From: Ceriagrion tenellum
Taxonomy: Eukaryota > Arthropoda > Insecta > Odonata > Coenagrionidae
Direction of reading: 5' to 3'
Length of the DNA: 64,000 bases
NCBI GenBank assembly: GCA_963169105.1
Contig: OY720636.1
Span: 76,806,123-76,870,122, forward strand
Position 1 is the first letter of the stretch. The number at the start of each line of letters is the position of its first letter. The notes beneath the pieces are model-generated. The model saw nothing but the letters and a program-made list of their open reading frames with translations. It had not been told where the DNA came from and made no database searches. The translations under genes were made by a program, and so were the position numbers. Positions 35,740 through 46,770 of this stretch are shown one piece after another.

Positions 35740-37794
35740 GAAGGAGTATAAAGTACAGGAGAGACAACGCCATGTTAAAGATTTGAGGCGGAATCTGGAG
35801 CAAGGAATCAATTACAAAAGAATCCCCTACGCGGCGCCACCGTAGACCCCTCCTCTATGGTCGGCGTAATCCCACAGCCGCAATGGTGAATTCCCGATGA
35901 AATACATCGCACTAGTATCGAGAATAATCACGTCAAAATTATAAAAGTTATACATGACCTCACTGAGTATTTATTCCTTTCAGATTATTGAGCTAGGCTA
36001 CCAGAGAGACCCATTTAAACTCCCTTGCGTGACAGAGTGCCACGCCCCATTAGAGAAACGCAACGTAGGGGATACCACTTAAGAAGTAGCTAGTTGGTAA
36101 AACAGTTTTTCCGCGCTAAACCAAATTTATGGAAAATGCTAACCAATTACCCAGCAAAAAACAGCCACCCACTAGCATTACGGAATGCGAAACCGGCATA
36201 CATAGCAGACAGTGAGAACCCCAAGGGCAATGGTTTTGAGCATGAAAGCGAAGGTAGCACCATCACTGCTGACAAAAATTTTAATGAAAAGCAGTGGCAG
36301 TCACCCAAGAATTACTAGCTTAGAGACAAAATGCTAAACAAAGGTCCACTACCCCTTGGTAGTCAACGGATAACTGGCTAAAGGTATACCAAGAGCTATA
36401 GAACAATATGAAATAAAAGGAGTCAGTTCTTTTATAAAGACATGTCATATTTATTTCACAATCAAAATCAGCACCGTTGAAAAATTGACGTAACAATGAA
36501 TACAAGGCTATATGTTGAAACTATTACAAAGGTAACTCTAAAACACCATTATTTTAGGTGATAAAGGCTGTTCCATTGTGTACTCTACAAATGAAGATCA
36601 CCCTGGTCCCATTGCTAACTGAAGAGCAGGATTGCACTGATAAAAAATGTTGACAGTGAACACAATCTTTCAATCACCACTTTGAATCTCTCCTCCTCCA
36701 TTTGTAACCTTTCCACTCATACAAAATATTTCTATGAATGCAAGATGGTGGGTGGATTGACCACAAAGGAGTAAGTCAGTCTGAAATGGAGAACAAATAT
36801 ACATTTCAGAAAAAGGCACAGTATCTCTATCATCAGCTCAATAATTATTCATGCACACTAAGAGCTTGTAGGATTTCTCCTGTCAGCAACCCAGCATTTA
36901 AAAAAAAACCTAAGCTTAAAAGAAAATTCATCCTCAGAATCATTGAATCACTCAAGAAACTGTGATCCACGTAAATCCCATTCATGCTCAGGGTTAAGAA
37001 GGATGTCTACCGTGAACCGTCAGTCGCAAAGAGAAAAATTAAACAAAAATGCACACTTGGAATCATTAAGACTGATGCGTTCCAAGAAATTGACTCCCTT
37101 AAACAGCACTCAGGGTTCAGAATAAAGGCTCCTATGCAAGTGACCCACCAACTGGACAAATACATAATGGGAAACTAATCTACATTTCAGATTCAATCAG
37201 CATAGTGTCCGATTCAGTCAGCAATCACTCTTTCATTCAAAGTGTAGAAGGATTTATCCTATGCCAGAGATTTTTTTACGGGCGGGAAACAATCTTCGAC
37301 AGGAAATGCTACTCACCTTGAATACAATCATAATGAAATATTACCACGAATTTTGATTACCCTAACATTAAAGTACACAATAAAGAGTCAGCACCAACCA
37401 AAGAAAAGATACTCCACGCATTGAAATTTGAACTTACCTTAGGTGTCTTGAAAAGGCTCGGATTTGTCAAGCCTTTTCCCTTATTTCGTCGATATGTTGA
37501 CGTGTAGCCACTGGCACACCCAGGAACAAAGCAACTAGAAGCCATGTTTTAACCAAAAAGTCTTCTTCTTTCACCAAATCCCGGAACGAAGTTCTCCCAT
37601 ACCTTTACTCGTCAGTCGCAAATACGAGAACGAGCGAGCCACAGCGATTACTCACGCGGGTCTCACAGTGACAGCGCCGCACTTGGTGGAAGCGTAAAAC
37701 TCTTCCCGCCAGGATTCCTTGCTCCCGATTCCGCCTCACTTTCCCCCCCCCTCCTCCCCTATTCCGTTAGCTCTCCTGTACTCTGTACTCCTTG
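35740..37794 (-). mobile_element. P-element-like transposon, 2.05 kb, with THAP exon
   Basis: Inverted terminal repeats of about 28 bases: left gaaggagtataaagtacagg, right (reverse complement) caaggagtacagagtacagg, both followed by agag-(a/c)(c/t)aacg. The flanks are atgtacac (35732-35739) and atgttcac (37795-37802), an 8-bp target duplication with one mismatch. An 8-bp duplication and a THAP first exon next to one end are P-superfamily hallmarks. The interior has no recognisable transposase core, so it is probably non-autonomous. Confidence 0.78.
37438..37545 (-). CDS. THAP zinc-finger first exon of the P-like element
   Basis: Thirty-six codons from ATG 37545-37543 to a phase-0 donor (AAG|GTAAGT). 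The peptide opens MASSCFVPGCASGY and ends LFKTPK. C-x4-C with a following Phe/Pro-Lys matches the first half of a THAP domain, the DNA-binding module of P-element transposases. The second half (conserved Trp, then C-x2-H) should lie in the next exon, which I could not find. It lies about 250 bases inside the right terminal repeat. The homologous exon at 43070-43177 has the same length and donor phase. Confidence 0.75.
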
Positions 37795-38180
37795 ATGTTC
37801 ACATAAACTTCTAATCCAAGGTCCTTATTAGGACCTTGTTCTAACCACTTTGCCAGGGGGGTTGAGTTTCTTACTCCGTGCTCTTAGCGCAAAACCCATC
37901 CCCCGACACTGCATCCCTCCCCTTAAACTGTAACATATTCTCCCACATCGACATGTTCTACATTGATGGGGATTCTGGTTGGAATTCAAATTTATGGTCT
38001 TCCATAGTTCAAGATTTCATATGAATTAATTATCATCTACAGATAATGGTATCTGATTTCTTGTTCTGAAGTGATATTTACCAGTCATTTGTCTTTTTTG
38101 TTGAATTAATTGTAATTTACCTCAAAAATATCTATTTCTCACTTTTACCCAACGCTGATTATCGGCCATTCTGGTTGTCG

Positions 38181-38352
38181 GCCCTGGTGGCGGCGGGGTA
38201 GAGTCCTTGCCCGCTAACCCAAGGGTCGCAGGTTCGAATCCCTCGTATATTCACTACCCAGGAAATGGACATGGACGCCAAATAAGTTAATTATAAGAGA
38301 GGACTGTAAAGACCTAAATTCGCTCGTAATAAAAATTGAATTATTATTATCA
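38181..38352 (+). repeat. tRNA-derived SINE with ATT-repeat tail
   Basis: The tRNA-like head ends in a perfect B box, ggttcgaatcc, after an anticodon-like arm (cttgcccgctaacccaagg). The body is about 80 bases, and the 3' end is a run of tta/att units. It differs from the Ser-type repeat at 63482. Confidence 0.7.
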
Positions 38353-38479
38353 TTATTATTATCACGCATCATAGGTGGTACGCTCAACCTTAGACATCTC
38401 GTTTATTTTCTGACAAATAATTCAACTATGAAGGTTGAAACCGCGGTCACTTTTCAACATAATCTCCCGTATTAGAAAC

Positions 38480-39355
38480 ACACTTTTCATAACGTCGACA
38501 TTTGGGACCCTGGTAATAAAACTTTTTACAAAAAATTAATAAAATACGAATAAAATCAGAACGAATAAATATTAATAAAGAATTAAAGATTAGTAAATGC
38601 ATAACAGTTCACTTCCTGCGAAAAACTCATCGCACAAATGCCATACCTAAACTGTTGGTGGAGTGTACTTAAAATCTTCCTATACAGTAAAATATCTTGA
38701 AATTACCTTAACTTCTGATATATCGTGGGGAACACACATATAAAACATATGCGGCACAGCATTTAAGAAACTAGGTGTTGTTCAGCGTACAATAGGAAGG
38801 TCTTCGGATGAAAAATTAAAAGAGAGATGCTCCTTCGCTCTGGTTAGGCCACACCTCGAATACGCCGTTAGTATTTGGGACCCTGATCATAAAGATTTAA
38901 CCAAAAAAAATCAATAAAATACTAAGAAAAGCATCTCTCTTCGTCAAAAACTGCTGCGAGCGTTCATATAGTGTCTCACGACATTTACAGGGATTAAGGT
39001 GGGAGCCCCTAGAGACACGGAGGCCACACGCTAGGCTTAACTTGCTTGAGAAATCCAGAACCGGTGAGTTTCAGAGCGACACAGAGAATATTTTCATGAC
39101 GCCTCACTACATCTCTAGGTCTGACAGAAGCGATAAAATAAGAAACATTGCCGAACAGACAGGTACAAAAACTCGTTCTTGCCGCGCACGATACGCGACC
39201 GCAATTAAAACTGAGCTCCTCTAAATACACTCCCATAATACAAGTCACCATTTTACCTCCCAAAACCTTGCAGCTTTACTCGGCTGGTGACCTAACACCC
39301 CCTGCCACACGCTTATGCGGCAGCTCTCAGGGTAGCATGTAGATTTAGATTCAGA
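38480..39355 (+). mobile_element. 5'-truncated non-LTR retrotransposon (jockey/CR1-like), 3' end
   Basis: Degenerate coding for the RT C-terminus: YLGITLTSDISWGTHI, CSFALVRPHLEYAVSIWDP, then TGEFQSDTENIF...ISRSDRSDKIRNIAEQTGT and ATAIKTELL. The 3' region has ccctgccacacgc...gcggcagctc and a tgtagattta tail. A close copy is at 49165-49950 and a related element lies inverted at 47712-48500. Confidence 0.82.
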
Positions 39356-39589
39356 CGCATGGCTGCATGGCCGCTGCGAACGTTTCTGTAGGATTATGTT
39401 TTTGCGCGGGAGAATCGCTCTGCCTAATTGGGAAATGGAGAGCGTCCTGCTGTTGGAAAGAGCCAGAAGTTACTCGGAGCGACATCTGGAACGTCATTCC
39501 CAGCAACTTCTGGACGTTCTGGAACTCATGTCTTTATCACAAAGAAACTCCAGAGCCTGAGTGCCCGATGACCACCATTTAGGTTCTCC
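39356..39589. other. Short unassigned interval
   Basis: Open frame 39367-39582 on the plus strand with no identifiable domain. Possibly transposon-derived. Confidence 0.25.
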
Positions 39590-39850
39590 CTTGATTCAAT
39601 AGAAGTGCTCCAATACGGAGTCGATACATATCCCTCACGCCTATTCCGCGGTCCTCCAGAACAATGTTCTCCACTGATGCAATCATATTATCGGTACGGC
39701 TAACTCGTGGATGCGGCTGTTTCGGTTGGTTGTCACACTACTAAAGGCCTTCTTCATAGTGGGTCATCCATTCCCGGACATTTTTCGCATCTAATACACC
39801 ATTACCGCATGTCTCACTCAGCTGTCGATGGATATCACGCCACGCAAGTG
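39590..39850 (-). pseudogene. mariner-like transposase N-terminal relic
   Basis: On the minus strand, in broken frames: RQLSETCGNGVLDAKNVREW, then HPRVSRTDNMIASVE and VLEDRGIGVRDMYRLRIG. This resembles the paired helix-turn-helix start of mariner/Tc1-type transposases (RPR.SRT...IA.V..LV..DRR.TVR.). No catalytic DDE region remains. Confidence 0.6.
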
Positions 39851-41024
39851 TAAAATGAAAATGGTCACACGCTATCATTGCACGATAATCGTCGCCACTT
39901 ATGGAATCAAAATCATACTAAACTCATGTAGCTGTTATAAGGCCGTTTTAGAACTTGGCAAATCAAGCAATCTTCCCTTGAAATCTAGTACGCATTGGGC
40001 GGATATGACGTCAAATTCAAGTGGCCGCTGACGCCATATTGTCTAGATACCTAGTCAAGATACCGTAAATGAAAAAACAGACTTATTATGCTTGCTATGT
40101 TTTAAGTTAGAACACGGGGTGTGATAATATGAGCTTGTATGGAAAATAGAAATGAAGGAACTTTCAAATGGATACTATTTTATCATTACTACGTGTATTT
40201 GTGTGATGTTTATTAATGTTTTGCGGAACAATCGATGAATTCGCTAAATTTGAAAGCTTTTCAAATGTGAATATACTGATAAAAGATTTGGTACCTAATA
40301 GTTCTGTGAATAATTCCATACATTATAGATGTTCCGTCCTTGTTTACTTCATTGAACTTACAAATTCTGTTTTCCTTGCTCTGAAAGGAAAAAAAATGAT
40401 CCCGTTGAAAGAATTATGGTCCGATGGAAAGTACCCTCAGGTAGCCATAACTTCATTGGCAGAATTAGTTTTAGCTAACGAACATCATAATAGTTAATAG
40501 CGTTGAACATTGGAGAGATTTTCACTGCATTCATCAAAGAAGGGGGACAATAAATCATTAGAGTAAATATAATTTGTTTTCAGCTTTATTATGTTAGTTA
40601 CAACGCGCGTATTTATCAGTCAACAGTCGAAGATCATAGGTAGTTTGTTCGGAATGTAATACATTAATATATTGTTACGTGTTTCTCCATATAGGCAAAA
40701 AATATTATAATGCCTTTTTTTGCACAAAGACGTTGATTGTGGTGAAATACAGCGAGAGATATGTCGTTCACTTTAGCAGCTCCAAGTAATCGAAGCATAA
40801 TAGTTAATCACCATATTATGGTATATGAGAATTATTTTATTCATAAGCAATAAGATTTTAAAAATAATATTCTCTTTTAATTTGTCGTATAAGGTTGGGA
40901 AGCATTTTAAAGCAGTAATCCACTTCAATCACCCACAATAATTATGGACACGGATGGCGCTTTTCGTATGTTTTACGAGATGAAGGCCGCATGATGTCTC
41001 TTCCATCGTAAAAGGACTACGAAA
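39851..41024. other. AT-rich DNA with one unassigned ORF
   Basis: A frame at 40216-40497 (93 codons, plus strand, starting MFCGTIDEFAKFESF) has no recognised domain and no supporting splice sites. I see nothing else. Confidence 0.3.
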
Positions 41025-41621
41025 GTGTCAAGCACGGAGTAGGATAAATAACTGGGCAGATAAATGCGAATACAATGTAAAACTGTGGGATTAAGCAGTA
41101 ACAGATACAAATATACAAACACTGCCGCCTATTAATCCGCTCGGAAAGAAGAGCTAACGTTAATATCCGAATTGAAATGGATTTACCCTTATGTAGGTCG
41201 GTAATTGGTTATGCGTTAGAGCAATCCCGATGAATATGCAATATCTCACGTAGAACTCCAAAGAACAACGCAAAGCTACCGACAACCACTAATATCCATC
41301 GGGATGTGAAAAAGGATCGCATCGCCGATCATAATTTAATTCAGAGCAAGAAGTCAGGTGTACTTGGATTAGATCATTACGCGGTAGAAAAGACGACCCA
41401 AACAAAGGGTTAGTGAAAAAAATCTTAACAAGATTAAAAAAACTATCTCATACTTATTAACAGCAATTCAACCGATGGAAATACGTATGATAACTGGGGT
41501 TAGAAAGAATAACCTCGTACAAAAAATGCATATGCAAGCGAAAACATTTATTTAATAATTCACATTTCCATAATAATCAATCAAAGTCATTTCAAATATA
41601 TCAGTCAAAGTGCACTGGATT

Positions 41622-41699
41622 TCAAATACAGAGTCCTCTTGAGCTGCCAATGACTAGATCCATGAATAAACCTGTCTGATATATTTGACCATCCAATAT
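41622..41699 (-). CDS. Possible terminal exon of the THAP transcript
   Basis: After a good acceptor (pyrimidine tract then tttttttcag) the phase-0 frame encodes 25 residues beginning ILDGQIYQTGLF and ending SSRGLCI, then TGA. Phase and strand match the donor at 43070. There is no homology to confirm it, so it is only a candidate. Confidence 0.3.
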   Translation of the reverse strand: MLDGQIYQTGLFMDLVIGSSRGLCI

Positions 41700-43069
41700 C
41701 TGAAAAAAAGAAAAAGAAGTAGTTAGTAGTAGTAGATAGTTAGTAGTAGTAGATAGTAAGTCATAAGAGGACGAAAGCTATTCCTACATCAAAGCAGTGA
41801 TATATTTTCTGATAATCACGAAAAACTATCGAAATATAAATAGTAATCATAAGAGTTTTGTAACGTTGATGGAGGCAGCGCAGTAGAAATTATCAGACAT
41901 CCTACAATGTGTACATTAAGTCTTAAAATTACCACAATATCTCATTGCGGAAAGGGCCAATGAATTATCAACGACACTCTTTCATCATTAATAACGAAAG
42001 GTCCCTCTTTCTGGACATTTGACGTGAAAATGAACTCAGCTTTGCCTTTGCCAAATCAGATCGACAAAAAGTAGTCTGGAAGAAATAATAAGAGTACAAA
42101 TGCTATTCCCACTTCAATGTGGTAAAATACTCTATGATGATCACGAAAAACTATGAAAACTAAGATAATTACCTACATGAAAACTAACATACTGTAACAT
42201 AACTTCAATACATCGGGCGGCGAATGAAAACGTTCAACACCATTAACACATCCAAGAAAATTGTACTTCATATAGTAAAAGAGCAATGGACAATACGAAG
42301 TTGCCAGAAAGCGCTCGTCCAGTTGAAAACTCAAAATGTATTATCCTCTACTTACACCAGGATTAATAAATGATCAATTACACCGCGAGAAGTCAACCAA
42401 AGCACTTAGCCAGATGAGATTAAATAAAGCAATTAAGGATTAAGAGATATGAAAAATATGATAACTTAGAAAAAACAATGGGGTTAACAAATTTTATCAG
42501 CCGCACGAATAAAACACAGGTAAGAGAAAATTTCGTTTCAAATGTAATCAGTTCTGGCGAACAGAAATCGAGGGAAGAACTACAATGCACTCATTCAATC
42601 GCGAACTCACCACGTGTTGTCCAAGGACGAGCACAAGGACACATTAATAATCAATTAAACTATTGCGACATTAGTAACGAGTGGTGTATCCCTCTTAGGA
42701 GAGATTGGCGTGAAAAAAGAAAGCGGTGGCCCTTTCCTGATGTGATTACATTTAAGTACTTCCGCGAAAAATACTAAAAAGATGAATAAAACGAGAGGAC
42801 TATCAACATTTTCATAAATTAGAAAACTTAGAAAATAAAACTACTATATAAGATGGATAACTTCATAGAAATGAAGAGAAATGCCGGAATGTTTCCTGTA
42901 GTCAATTGTACACCACGTGTTACATTCATCGCACTTCTATTCGTTTCCTACACCTGGGAAACAATTCTTCGCGTTTAATCATAAAGCGAATATATTAGCA
43001 AGTTAATATAGTTAACTTGTTTTGGAAAAGAAGAAAATGATTACCTCATGTAAGAGGAAGAAAGCTTAC

Positions 43070-43177
43070 CTTGGGTGCCTTGAAAAGGCTTACATTCTTC
43101 AATCCATGTTCCCGGTTGTATTTTAATGTGGTCCGGTATCCACTGGTACATCCCGGCACAAAACACGTACTGGTCAT
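43070..43177 (-). CDS. THAP zinc-finger first exon of the P-like element
   Basis: Thirty-six codons from ATG (43177-43175) to a phase-0 donor AAG|GTAAGC. It opens MTSTCFVPGCTSGY and ends SLFKAPK, clearly homologous to the exon at 37438-37545. C-x4-C plus the FKAPK stretch fits the first half of a THAP domain. If spliced to the proposed exon at 41699-41622 it would make a protein of only about 61 aa, which resembles an internally deleted product rather than a full transposase. Confidence 0.75.
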
Positions 43178-44034
43178 TTCAATGTTTAAATCAAAGAAAT
43201 AAACTCTTGGCAGTCAAAATCGACACAGTTCCGAATTCACCTCCTTTCTCCACCACGCTAACTTCAGGAAAGAGAGACTTCCATGCACTTACAGCGCCTC
43301 TATCGGAAAGTTGAAAACCTCTTCCCTTGCTTACCATCCGGGCTCTTTTCCTCCCCTTTTCCCCTATCCCGATCGTACTCCTTATCCTACTCCGTGGTGT
43401 CAAGTAAGGATTTCACGTTGCTTGCCTAGGAATCAAGATATCTTGATATCAAGTTAACTAGGCGTTTTCCAAGTTCGAAAACGGCCTAAGAAGCGGGAGC
43501 AGGGTCCTCATACCCAGGTCATGGCACGTTCCCAGAATGCACTCTGATTTCTCCATTTTGAATCGAGCTCGACCTTCCGTAGCACTGTCACTCTTCATTG
43601 AGAAATGAAAATCGTTTAGCCCTTTCGTTAGGAAAACGTTCATGCTACAAGTATTCTTTTTAACATGAAATTGATTTTGATCCATAAATTATGAAAGGAG
43701 TAGGTATGCTGTGCGAGGTATATTTTGGTCTAAATTAACCAAAAAATACTTCTAATGACAAAACAAGTACAGTCTCTCACCTCGTATTTTGGGATAACCT
43801 TCCTCAAAAAACTTTGCAGCATAACCTAAATTATTTAGGGTAATATTCGCGGATCCTTGTGCCCATGCCACACACTCATCTATAAGCAGAATTTGAACCC
43901 CGCTAAAAATTTGTCTTGAAAAAATAACATTGAAAGATGGTGGATTGCAATAGACAAGCGCGTATCATGGCCACTTTTTCATTTATTTAGGCATACTTAT
44001 TCATATTATTTGGGCATTATGTAAATTATTCTGG

Positions 44035-44415
44035 GAAATATTTGTGGATCTTTGTGCCTGTGACCAGTGTTCAATTACGGAGTCGGAAGCAATGTTTAAG
44101 ACTTTTCTGGAGTCGAACGGGAGATCTCAAGCCGGAAATCCAAACGAGTTCTAAAGCCTCTTAGCATTGCTTATCAACTCAAAAAGTTTCGAAGCATGGG
44201 CTAAATTATTCAGGGAGATATTTGTGGATCTTTGTGTCTATGACCAGTGTTCAATTACGGAGTCGGAAGCAATGTTTATGACTTTCCTGGAGTCGAACGG
44301 GAGATCTCATGCCGGAATTTCAAACGGATTCTAAAGTCTCTTAGTATTTTTTATCAACTCAAAAAGTTTCGTAGCATGGGCTAAATTATTCAAGGAAATA
44401 TTCGTGGATCTTTGT
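44035..44415 (+). repeat. 180-bp tandem repeat, about two units
   Basis: The phrase tttgtggatctttgtg begins at 44041 and 44221, and a variant at 44401, an exact 180-base period. Each unit contains ttcaattacggagtcggaag and ctggagtcgaacgggagatc. Sequence like the outer flank (aatttgaaccccgc) occurs both before (about 43890) and after (about 44445), so the unit expanded inside an older repeat. Confidence 0.88.
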
Positions 44416-44715
44416 ACCGATAACACCCATCCATCTGCATGCAAAATTTGAACCCCGCCAAAAATTCGATCCAAGATGGTAGATTACATTAGACATGTGC
44501 GTGTCATGACCTGGTATAAGGATCTTGACCCTGAGCACTATACATTCCATGCTATTTGGCTGCTATTTGGCTCACGCAGAAAAAAGAAGTGCCGGCGTAT
44601 TCAAACTGACTGTATCTAGTTCCCGGAAAAAAAATTTAAGACAGAACTGGAACTATATCCTAGTTCTCTTCTGAATGGTTTTTATTGTCGTTAAAATAAA
44701 ATTTCTGTTCGCAGG

Positions 44716-44786
44716 ATGGAGCACAGAGAACCCGATGGATATAATGTGACATATCCGTCAGATTCGGAAGACGAAAAAAGCCAACG
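44716..44786 (+). CDS. Gene C: first coding exon
   Basis: Acceptor ttcgcag, one G, then ATG at 44716; 23 codons plus two bases, then gtaagt. The peptide is MEHREPDGYNVTYPSDSED followed by EKSQ, acidic. The phase-2 donor (CG|) joins the phase-2 acceptor at 51483 to give Arg and an open frame. Layout and length mirror the gene B first exon, although the peptides share only acidic/Ser character and a final Gln. The 6.7-kb intron is large and could hide further exons. Confidence 0.62.
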
Positions 44787-46138
44787 GTAAGTGGAAATCA
44801 GGTATTTAATTATACACGTTTTTAACATTACCTACTCTTTAACAATTTTAATATATAGATGTCGATATTTATAAAATTGAGTCAAAAAGAATTTTAAGAG
44901 TTAACTTCATAATATTTTTCACCTAAATCCAAACCTATCTTCACTTCAAAAGTTTACCCGGTCAATCACTTCATAGCTATTTGGAAAAGGGTGATTGTGA
45001 ATAGTTTAAAGCAGACACCCATTAACGGCATGCAACTTTTCACTCGCATACTATTTTGGACAGTAAACCAATGCCCACAAAGCACAAACCGTTTTAATGG
45101 TCGATTTTTTGCGCTTTCTGGAGCTGTTTTCCACGGGCTCATTCACGTTTTGAAATGGTGCCGGAATGGTGCAAATGTCCGCCACATTTCGGTAACCTGA
45201 CGTTACTAAAGCCTTTCGTTGATGGTTCAGGACACATTCTAGAAGCGTTGTCCCCCTGGCTCCTTAGTGTTTAGAAATGCGTGCATCCGATTTAAAAACA
45301 TTTTCAGCCGAGTGGCAAACTTATCTTTCGGTCTTAAAGCGGTTTTCCCTGCACGTATAAAACGTTTGTCAGGTGCTTATGTGCAGGCAGATTGATAATG
45401 AGGATTCATCGCATTTGTGGCATTTTACCAACGTATTCATAAATGCTCTGTTATCATAACAACGTATTCAAAAATACGCTGTTATCATTCCGCAAACGAT
45501 TACCGACAGTATAATAAACTATATTCCGATCTATCATAGAAATCTCTCTCCCTATGCTTCCTACATCTGCTGAAATTAAAACGTATAATTCGAATTTGGA
45601 TACTTATAAGGTAGTTTGATCAAGATAGAATAACCCAAAGGATAAAAATTGGCGGGTAATCGCATTTATTACGTTTACGGAGTATAGAGTACAGTAGTAG
45701 TAGTACTCCATACTCCTTGGTCTTATTAACAATATTTTGAATAAACTGGGGATGGAGGATGGTAGAGGTAATGACAATAATCGGGTCTAAGGTTATAACA
45801 TTGCAAGGTAGAGACGGCACCACGGAAATGGGGTGAAGAGGGGTGATAAGGTAAAGCATTTTAGACTGGGTTAAACGAAGTGAGAGTCATTCCAGACTAG
45901 AGGAGTAGCTTTATAAGTACTTCTATACCACACGTTAACCAGTGAACACCATCTATAAATACTACTAACAATTTTGAATCATTATTACTTTTCTTTTTGC
46001 TTCATTTTTAGAAATGTTCGTATATAGTGTTTTGTTATTCTAGGAAATGAAATCAGAGCATTCTGTATTATTTAAGGGATGCTTAAATTACTTTCTACAA
46101 TAGCCATAAATAATTCTCTTTTTAGGCTGCAAACATAC

Positions 46139-46280
46139 CTGTGTTGTTGACAACTTGTAAATTACTTTGGGATGCACAATCAGCTCTCCTTTTCATCTTC
46201 AATCTCTCACTAGTTATTACAGCAGCTTCTCTTGGATGATTTCGCATCACATGCTTTTCCAAATTTGATATATGCTTTCC
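46139..46280 (-). CDS. Zinc-finger gene, second exon (BED/C2H2-like)
   Basis: Bounded by attcag on entry and GTATGT on exit; 47 codons plus one base, no stop. It begins GKHISNLEKHVMRNHPREAA, the usual second half of a BED-type finger (SNL..H....HP), then a basic stretch (RLKMKRRADCASQ). Phase 0 at the 5' end matches the donor at 46530. Downstream exons were not found, so the product is incomplete. BED fingers occur in hAT transposases and in domesticated chromatin proteins; either is possible. Confidence 0.55.
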
Positions 46281-46529
46281 CTGAATTTAATGCACAATAA
46301 ACATTTTAGCATATTTTATGGGCAGATGTACATACTTTAAATTAACTAGATTAGAACGTATGTGACCAGATGTAGGTTATATGTATGTATGTTATTTGAT
46401 ATAGCATATCTCACATAGAGTATCATTTTTAACCCCGGCCATGACATGATATAAGCAACTCCTGCCATACTACAATTATTCCAGTGAAAAAAAATCTCAG
46501 TCAGTGCAATTATACTTTTTAGTACTTAC

Positions 46530-46577
46530 CGCCATTGACGAAGAACATCCAGGCACAAGACACTGGGACCTCTTCAT
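46530..46577 (-). CDS. Zinc-finger gene, first exon
   Basis: From ATG 46577-46575, 16 codons (MKRSQCLVPGCSSSMA) to a phase-0 donor GCG|GTAAGT. CLVPGC resembles the CFVPGC of the two THAP exons. The frame also stays open upstream to an ATG 18 codons earlier. The exon lies in the gene C intron on the opposite strand. With the next exon it builds a C-x4-C...H-x4-H finger closer to BED/C2H2 type than to THAP. Confidence 0.55.
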
Positions 46578-46736
46578 TTCCTCATTATAATCAAAGTAGA
46601 CTTGAACAAAGGACGACGGACGCGACATTTTCTCACTGAACATGGTTCGATATTCCAGAAATTTGGACTGCAGGCACAGTGAAACTCGGTCCCGGTCACG
46701 ATTAGTTTGACCGCGTAGTGAACCAAGAAACCTGAT

Positions 46737-46762
46737 CACGGAGTAGGATATCCTGCTCCGTG
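46737..46762. mobile_element. 26-bp P-like remnant: two terminal repeats only
   Basis: cacggagtaggat is followed directly by its near-perfect inverse atcctgctccgtg. aacctgat flanks it on both sides (46729-46736 and 46763-46770), an exact 8-bp target duplication. The first 13 bases equal the terminal repeat of the 41033-43396 element. It is best read as an insertion that has lost all internal sequence. Confidence 0.82.
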
Positions 46763-46770
46763 AACCTGAT

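Larger units (their letters stand above)
41033..43396 (-). mobile_element. P-element-like transposon, 2.36 kb, perfect 8-bp TSD
   Basis: The terminal inverted repeat cacggagtaggataa (15 bases, perfect) starts at 41033, and its inverse ends at 43396. Both ends are flanked by gtgtcaag (41025-41032 and 43397-43404), a perfect 8-bp target duplication. A THAP first exon lies about 220 bases from the right end, reading inward, as in P elements. The interior is AT-rich without an identifiable transposase core. A short simple repeat (agtagt/agatag) lies at 41719-41760. Confidence 0.85.

Noticed and set aside
35609..35845. 78-codon open frame
   Set aside because: It runs across the left boundary and target duplication of the P-like element, so it cannot be a conserved gene.
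38187..38260. Possible functional tRNA gene
   Set aside because: It has a good B box but no properly paired acceptor and anticodon arms, and it runs into a SINE body with an ATT-repeat tail.
45672..45718. Palindrome ggagtatagagtac...gtactccatactcc resembling the second P-like terminal repeat joined to itself
   Set aside because: The flanking bases show no 8-bp duplication, so unlike 46737-46762 it cannot be called an element remnant.
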